From Dichetophora obliterata (taxonomy: Eukaryota; Arthropoda; Insecta; Diptera; Sciomyzidae), in contig OY986436.1 in NCBI GenBank assembly GCA_963920525.1, positions 85,468,970-85,532,969 of the forward strand: a stretch of DNA of 64,000 bases. Direction: 5' to 3'. Below are positions 58,405-64,000 of this stretch, one piece after another. Under the pieces are notes generated by a model. It worked only from the letters and a program-made list of their open reading frames with translations, was not told the DNA's origin and searched no databases. Position 1 is the stretch's first letter, and every line of letters begins with the position of its first letter. Both the position numbers and the translations under genes were made by a program.

Positions 58405-59140
58405 AAAATGGATCGCTGATTTTGCATCTGATGTCAGAATTTCAAAATTCTGAAATTTTTCTACAAAGGGCTGCCAACTAAACATTTTTTTAAGAATTTT
58501 AAAAATGAAGAAACAGTATTGGGGGTTACTTCCACCTAATTTCTTGTTTATTTATGCGAATTCAACTCTGGGAGACAGACTAGGTAAGATTGGGTCGCTG
58601 ATTCCGAATCCGTTGTCAGAATTTCAAAACTCGAAAATTTTTCTACACATAAGGCTGCCACCTAAAAATGTTTTACTTTAGGAATTTTAAACAATAGGAA
58701 AGAGTATTGGGGGTCGCTGAGTTCGAATCTGAAGTCAGAAATTTAAAATTCAAGATGGTGGATAGGGTTGCCACCTTAATTTTTTGTATTTTTATGAATT
58801 CGTGGCTGCCAAATAAAAATGCTACACCAAAAATGGGTCGCTGAATACGAATCCTGGTCAGAATTTGAAAATTATAAAGTTTTGAAATAATAGGGTTGCC
58901 ACCTAATAATATGTATTTTTAAGAATTTTAAACATTATTTAAAAGTGTTAGGGAGTCACTGATTTCGAATCTGATGTCAGAATTTTAAAATTAAAAATGG
59001 TGGATAGGGTTGCCACTCTAATTTTTTGTATTTTTATGAATTCGGGACTGGCAAATAAAATGGTACACCAAATATAGGTCGCTGAATACGAATCCATGGT
59101 CAGAATTTCAAAATTATAAAATTTTGAAATAATAGGGTTG
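58405..59140 (+). repeat. Six direct units, about 120 bp each
   Basis: The core gtcgctgattncgaatc, then gtcagaatttcaaaatt, occurs near 58415, 58590, 58708, 58831, 58953 and 59077. Alternate spacers read agggttgccacctaat and tttatgaattcgg. Confidence 0.85.
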
Positions 59141-59194
59141 CTTTTACCTTTGAAAATACATATTATTAACTGACAGCAGCCCTATTATTATAAA

Positions 59195-59870
59195 ATTTTA
59201 TCATTTTGAAATTCTGACCACGGATTCTGATTCAGCGACCCATTTTTCATAATAATACAATTCATAAAAATACAAAAAATTAAGGTGGCAACCCTATCCT
59301 CAATTTTGAATTTTAAAGTTCTGACTTCAAATTCGAAATCAGTGACTCCCTAATACTGTTAAATGATGTTTAAAATTCTAAAATATACATATTATTAGGT
59401 GGCAACCTTATTATTTCAAAACTTTATCATTTTGAAATTCTGACCATGGATTCGTATTCAGCGACCCATTTTTGGTGTAGCATTTTTTTTGCCAGCCACG
59501 AATTCATAAAAATACAAAAAGTTAAGGTGGCAACCCTATCCACCATCTTGAATTTTAAATTTCTGACTTCAGATTCGAACTCAGCGACACCCAATACTCT
59601 TTCTTCATGTTTAAAATTCCTAAAATAAAACATCTTTAGGTGGCAGCTCTATGTGTAGAAAAATTTTCGAATTTTGAAATTCTGACAACGGATTCGGATT
59701 CAGCGACCCATTCTTACCCTTTAGTTCGCGCCAGCCCCGAATTCTTAAAAATAAAAAATTAAGGTGGCAACCTTATCCAACATCTTGAATTTTCAAATTC
59801 TGACACCAGATTCGAAATCAGTAACCCCCAATACTGTTTCCCTATGTTTAAAAAATCTGTATTTTCAATA
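59195..59870 (-). repeat. Six mirrored units
   Basis: The reverse complement of the same core occurs near 59207, 59310, 59435, 59555, 59680 and 59795, mirroring the direct array, so the two arrays together form a palindrome of about 1.4 kb. Confidence 0.85.
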
Positions 59871-60104
59871 TTTTGACACCAAGTAAATAAAAAATATTAA
59901 AATGAGAGTGATGAGAGCGAATTAAAAATCTTATCTCACCAATTTTCACGAGATAAATATTTCTGGGGTTAAGCTATCTCGCAACCATTTTTATCTCCAG
60001 CTTGAAGAGTTAAATGCTTAACTCACTGTGAACAAATGAAAAACTGGAAAAATCATGGAATTAACTCGGGGATAAATTTATCTCTCTGTGAACAAAATGG
60101 CCCT

Positions 60105-62536
60105 AAAACAAGGAGTTTTCTATTTGAATAAAAAAGGACTTTTTTCGTTCGCTTATATATTTGATGAACATAGAAAAATTTGTCTCAAAGAATACATGCC
60201 CGCCTTTTTGTTAGCTTTCGAATGATATTACTAAAACTAAATCATATAATTTTTTGATTGCGAAAAATTTGCAACACATTTTTTTTAATTGGGACCTCAT
60301 TATTTTTTTTTTTGTTTTAGTGGACACTTGAATACTTACGGAGCAATGAAAAACACGTCACAAACAATTTTTTTTCGAAAACTTGTAAATAAAAAAAAAT
60401 TCAAATATTTTTGACTAATGAACCATCAAAAAAATTTTTATGGGAAAAATATGTTCGTGGCAAATTTTGTATGGAATGCCCCATATGGTAAATTTTGCGA
60501 AATACTTCAAATATACTGAGAATACTTCATGAAACCAAAAAATGTTCTATGCTTACATGAAAGTAGGCTGCAAGACTTGCGTTTTGTTGTTTTGAAGATA
60601 TAACCAGTTTTATATGTGGTCTTTACCGATACATATTTTGGAAGTGAGTTTCGAGGTAGGTCCGCATTTAAAAAAAAAAGAAGTGAAATTGGGAATGAAA
60701 AAACCTAAATTAAAGAACTATATCGAAGAAGAGGAAGTAAATAAACGAATAACATCGAAATAATGAAAAAAATGTTGCCTTGCACTTCTAGGAGCTAAAA
60801 TGTGTGGTATTTAACGTTACAATTTGTTACTTTTTGCTCCCATCTAAGTTTTTTGCAATTTCGATCTGGTGCGCGACACAGGCGAAATTAACGTATGTAT
60901 CTGCATGAAGCGCAAGCAAAGTACACTGCTTTGATATTTATGTTTTAGGATGGTATGGTTTATAAATGAACGGAATATAGACGATACAGAGCAAAATTAT
61001 TTTTTCGGCCGTTACTCCTGCAGAAAAAAAATTTACCATATACATTTCTGCTAGCCATGAAATGTATTGAACTGACTGAACTTTTCGATATTTTAGGTAA
61101 TAAGACTTAAGTGAATTAGAATAATCATGTGTTTAAGATTGATAATTTTCTGATCTTAGTTCCTTTCATTCCAAAGGCTTTCATTCTAAGCAAAAGGTAT
61201 TTAACCAGCTGATATGTGTCACACTTTAAATATTTGGGAATCACTGGCGAATTTTGTAAAATTTTTCTTTATATTATAAACAAGTTGATCTAATATTATT
61301 TTCTTTTTTCTTTTGCCACATTGAATGTTATGCAAACCAAACGATAATCAGCCAAAATTAAAACCATCTCTATCTAAAGAATGCCATCGAGACATGTGTG
61401 TGAAAAAATTAACTAACCATCGAGGGTAAAATAAAACTAAACCAACCCAAGAGAAACAATTGAAGCAAAACAAAAACCAGATCGCAGTCTTGGCAGACGA
61501 ATATTTTTTTATTGGTCACATCGTATAAACGTTCGTTCATTCATACATGCATGAATGTTTATTATAATCAAGTCTTAGTTACGCAGCAACAATCTCTGAC
61601 TTGTATAAATTTGCGTTGAATAACAAAATGATTTCATCAAGTTATCATGTTTGAAAAAAACCCGCTTAAGTTTCTTGTGTTTTTTTATGTTATTTGTAAT
61701 TGGTTGTTCTTGCGATAAAATACTTCCTGGCATTTACAATGACCACTATCCATCTACCAGTGACTACTATTATAATCAGCTGTAATGCGGTTCGTTGTTG
61801 AGCAGCTAACTAATGCCACTCAATTTTGGAGCTGAGTCGTATAACATATTTTTTCGAAAGCTTCTGAGAAGCTTAAAAGTAACTAAGCTTATTATAAAAA
61901 TAAAAATTTAACCCCTACCAATGTATTAAGTTTTGGAAAAAACACAGAGAAAAACAATCAATAGTTATCAGTTCTGAGATGAGATGATTGAAAAAATCCA
62001 CATCATATGTGATTTATTCTTTGGTATCTCTTTCGATTAGTTTTTGACAAATATTGTCACTATCAGTTCAGCTGATTTAGATAGACATTTAAAAATTTAT
62101 CAAATATGTGCAGAAATGATATTTTAAAAATTTGATTAGAGAAAGCTAAATTGTTTACTTTTTAAAAACATATTCACAGAAATTTGCTTAGTTAACAAAA
62201 ATTTGCATCTTTATTTAGACGCATGACGCAATCTTGCTTGTTTGTTTTTTAAATGTAAAAATTTTATCTTGCTTGTTAGCTGGGTATAAAAAAGAAAATG
62301 TGTCATCATATTAATTCAAGAGTCACAGCAATTAAATCTTTTTGTAGTCAGTGTTCTAAGAAATTTAATCGAATAGAATGGAATGCAATTTTATTGTTTC
62401 TAAAACATCATTTGAGCTGTAGCTCAAAATCATTAAACTGGCTTGGAATGAAAATTGTTTTCTCTGTCTGCGAAAACAACCGATGCCCTATTTAACCGAA
62501 TGCAATTTACAACAACAACATTGTATTTGTAAACTA
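60105..62536. other. A+T-rich, mostly unique DNA
   Basis: No repeat, ORF or RNA gene is supported. Blocks at 60840-61000 and 61480-61900 are of higher complexity and could be non-coding regulatory DNA. Confidence 0.4.
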
Positions 62537-62841
62537 CACTCAGAAAAAAAAAAACCAACAGTGAAACTGTTAAATCCCATCCAACAGATGAGTTTTTTAA
62601 ATTAACAGTCGACTGTTGATAAAATAACTGTTTTACTCAATTCTCATTTGAATTTTTCATTGTCCTGCACTAAGATGGCTGATATCAATACATATTCACA
62701 TAAAAGAAAAAAAAAATTCAGTTAGGAATTGAGTAAAATAGTTATTTTATTGACATTCCAGACTGCTAATTTGAAAAAACTCATCTGTTGGATGGGATTT
62801 AACAGTTTTCACTGTTAATCTCTCTGTTTTTTCTCTGAATG
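62537..62841. mobile_element. MITE, 305 bp, TA flanked
   Basis: The ends CA(C/T)TCAGA are inverted; the arms share cagtgaaa-ctgttaaatccc and atccaacagatgagtttttt. TA lies on both sides (62535-62536, 62842-62843), consistent with mobilisation by a Tc1/mariner transposase. Confidence 0.85.
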
Positions 62842-62951
62842 TACAATTACAAATTTGTTTAACTTGAAATGTGAACTTCAAATCAAAACTTCAAATCAAA
62901 ACTGGAAAAAAAAACCAAAATGTAAAATTTTAATTTTAAATGTACTAACTT

Positions 62952-63260
62952 GTGTCCGATCGAATATTCGGTTTCGGTTACAGCCAGTGTCGGTCCTTTT
63001 TGTCAGTTTCAGCTATCCGGCCTCAATATGGCCGAACCCACGAAACTTTTGGTAAAATTGTCTTGCATTAGTGATTTAATTCAAATATTTGTATAAGTTT
63101 TGTTTAATCAAAATATTCACAACGCCTTATACAAAACAAAAATGATGAATTCGTCTATAATTTGATTTATCGCGCAAACGCAAAACATTTTGAATAATTT
63201 TATGCGTTCGATACTAAAATTTTTTATTTTATCATCTCTATTGCAATTAATATTAATTTT
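62952..63260. mobile_element. Partial copy of the TAGTGTCC MITE family
   Basis: Left part of the same element as 49206-49665: tgtccgatcgaatattcggt, then the shared caaaacaaaaa-gatgaattc and gcaattaatatt-a sequence. The right end is missing; the element stops where the 120-bp unit below begins. Confidence 0.8.
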
Positions 63261-63264
63261 TTTT

Positions 63265-63525
63265 TAATAAGAAATCAGCGACCCCCTAACACTGTTAAAT
63301 GATGTTTAAAACTTTAAAAAAAAATATTAAACCCATTTTTACCTGATGTACGCACCAGCATAGTATTTGTAAAAATAAAAAGAATTAGGTGGCAACCCTA
63401 TTATCCATTTTGAATTTTAAAATTCTGATTTCAGATTCGAAATCAGCAATTTCCTAATACTGTTAAATGATGTGTGACCCATTTTTACCTAGTGTTCGCG
63501 CCAGCACCGTATTCGTTCTCTGATA
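63265..63525 (-). repeat. Two more units of the 58.4-59.9 kb repeat
   Basis: gaaatcagcgacccc at about 63272 and gattcgaaatcagcaattt at about 63438, with aggtggcaaccctatta between them, match the reversed units of the array. These are isolated units outside the large element. Confidence 0.8.
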
Positions 63526-63704
63526 CAAATCATCTATTGCCAGTGAACAAGCTTTCGTTGCATTGAGCTCTCTGACAACGATATCTTAGATCAACAATCT
63601 CTATTATCTGTTTTGATTGCGCTATCATGTTCTGTTTGGAATAAAATAAAAAATGTTCTCTTTTATTATTATAATAAACTTCAATTTATTATTATAAACT
63701 TCAG

Positions 63705-63794
63705 GATGTGTCGGAAGATGTATTATCACTTCTGAATATTCAGCAGGTAGACGAAGAAGAAAAAGAATATGAAGAAGATGGTAATGATATCTAA
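63705..63794 (+). CDS. Candidate terminal exon, acidic C-terminus
   Basis: After an acceptor-like aacttcag at 63704, the frame reads DVSEDVLSLLNIQQVDEEE then KEYEEDGNDI and stops (TAA, 63792-63794). Codon usage and the acidic tail look like a real protein end. AATAAA-type signals follow at 63936 and 63982. No protein family is recognised, and the rest of the gene would lie upstream, out of sight or split by repeats. It could also be a transposase remnant. Confidence 0.35.
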   Translation, partial: DVSEDVLSLLNIQQVDEEEKEYEEDGNDI

Positions 63795-64000
63795 TCAATT
63801 AGTACTTCAGATAATGAATAATTGTACGTATGTAACATAACTTCAAAGTCCATATTAATTGATATCAAATTTTTTGGAGGTATGAAAGTTTCTGTGATGT
63901 TGACATCGTAGTTGACGATGCTGGATAAAAATTAGAAATAAACATGTACTTCTTCAAATTCCTATTTGTTTTAAAGTTTCCAATAAAGTTAAATATTTAA
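63795..64000 (+). other. Possible 3' UTR with poly(A) signals
   Basis: AATAAA at about 63936 (gaaataaac) and 63982 (ccaataaag). This would fit a 3' UTR of the candidate exon. Confidence 0.3.

Larger units (their letters stand above)
58139..60104. mobile_element. Inverted-repeat element with mirrored internal arrays
   Basis: The ends are inverted, AGGGCCATTTT(T/G)TTCAC, followed on both sides by diverged ggggataa-type and gagataaa motifs. Inside, six direct units of a roughly 120-bp repeat are followed by six units in the opposite orientation. No coding sequence and no clear target duplication. Confidence 0.75.

Overview
This is a very A+T-rich, almost gene-free stretch of eukaryotic DNA, most likely from a higher fly (Brachycera, perhaps a calyptrate). 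The reasons are a mauritiana-type mariner of canonical Mos1 layout, two rosa-type (DD41D) mariners, Tc1, hAT and I/R1-like non-LTR relics, many hairpin MITEs, and A-rich, CAA-rich leader-like DNA typical of fly 5' regions. The taxon is an inference; no host gene was identified with confidence. The only long open coding sequence is a transposase.

Layout. 1-7.6 kb: three copies of one A+T-rich repeat arranged as a giant palindrome (A forward, B reversed, C forward). Copy A carries a structurally intact mariner (494-1782) and a 468-bp TIR element (2779-3246) with a tRNA-like module; copies B and C keep the matching empty sites. 7.6-11.3 kb: dispersed repeats and a deleted mariner relic. 11.36-17.30 kb: a Tc1-like element with about 200-bp TIRs, broken by three insertions, one of them a hAT element that itself holds a deleted rosa mariner. 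18.06-20.03 kb: a hAT-like element with a nested inverted-repeat element and a tRNA-like module. 20.03-22.3 kb and 24.2-28.8 kb: mostly unique DNA with possible promoter or 5' leader character. 22.29-24.17 kb: a decayed non-LTR retrotransposon on the minus strand. 28.85-30.01 kb: a nearly complete but mutated rosa mariner.

30-35 kb: unique A+T-rich DNA with one unexplained 122-codon ORF. 35.34-37.08 kb: a foldback with a tRNA-like core abutting a truncated mariner. 37.2-39.15 kb: a hAT element with a perfect 8-bp target duplication. 40.9-41.74 kb: a MITE inserted inside another MITE. 42.8-44.5 kb: a comparatively G+C-rich, non-coding, internally repeated insert flanked by a 15-bp duplication; this is the most puzzling unit in the window. 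44.7-45.4 kb: two hairpin elements, one with a tRNA-derived SINE-like core. 48.6-51.8 kb: a mosaic of MITEs between long inverted arms. 54.06-57.03 kb: an inverted-repeat element holding a complete but mutated Tc1-like transposon. 58.14-60.10 kb: an element holding six direct and six mirrored copies of a roughly 120-bp unit. 62.5-63.5 kb: further MITEs. 63.7 kb: a possible terminal exon of a host gene followed by poly(A) signals.

Taken together, the window reads as intergenic or intronic DNA built by successive rounds of DNA-transposon insertion, in which long palindromes and tRNA-like Pol III promoter modules recur.
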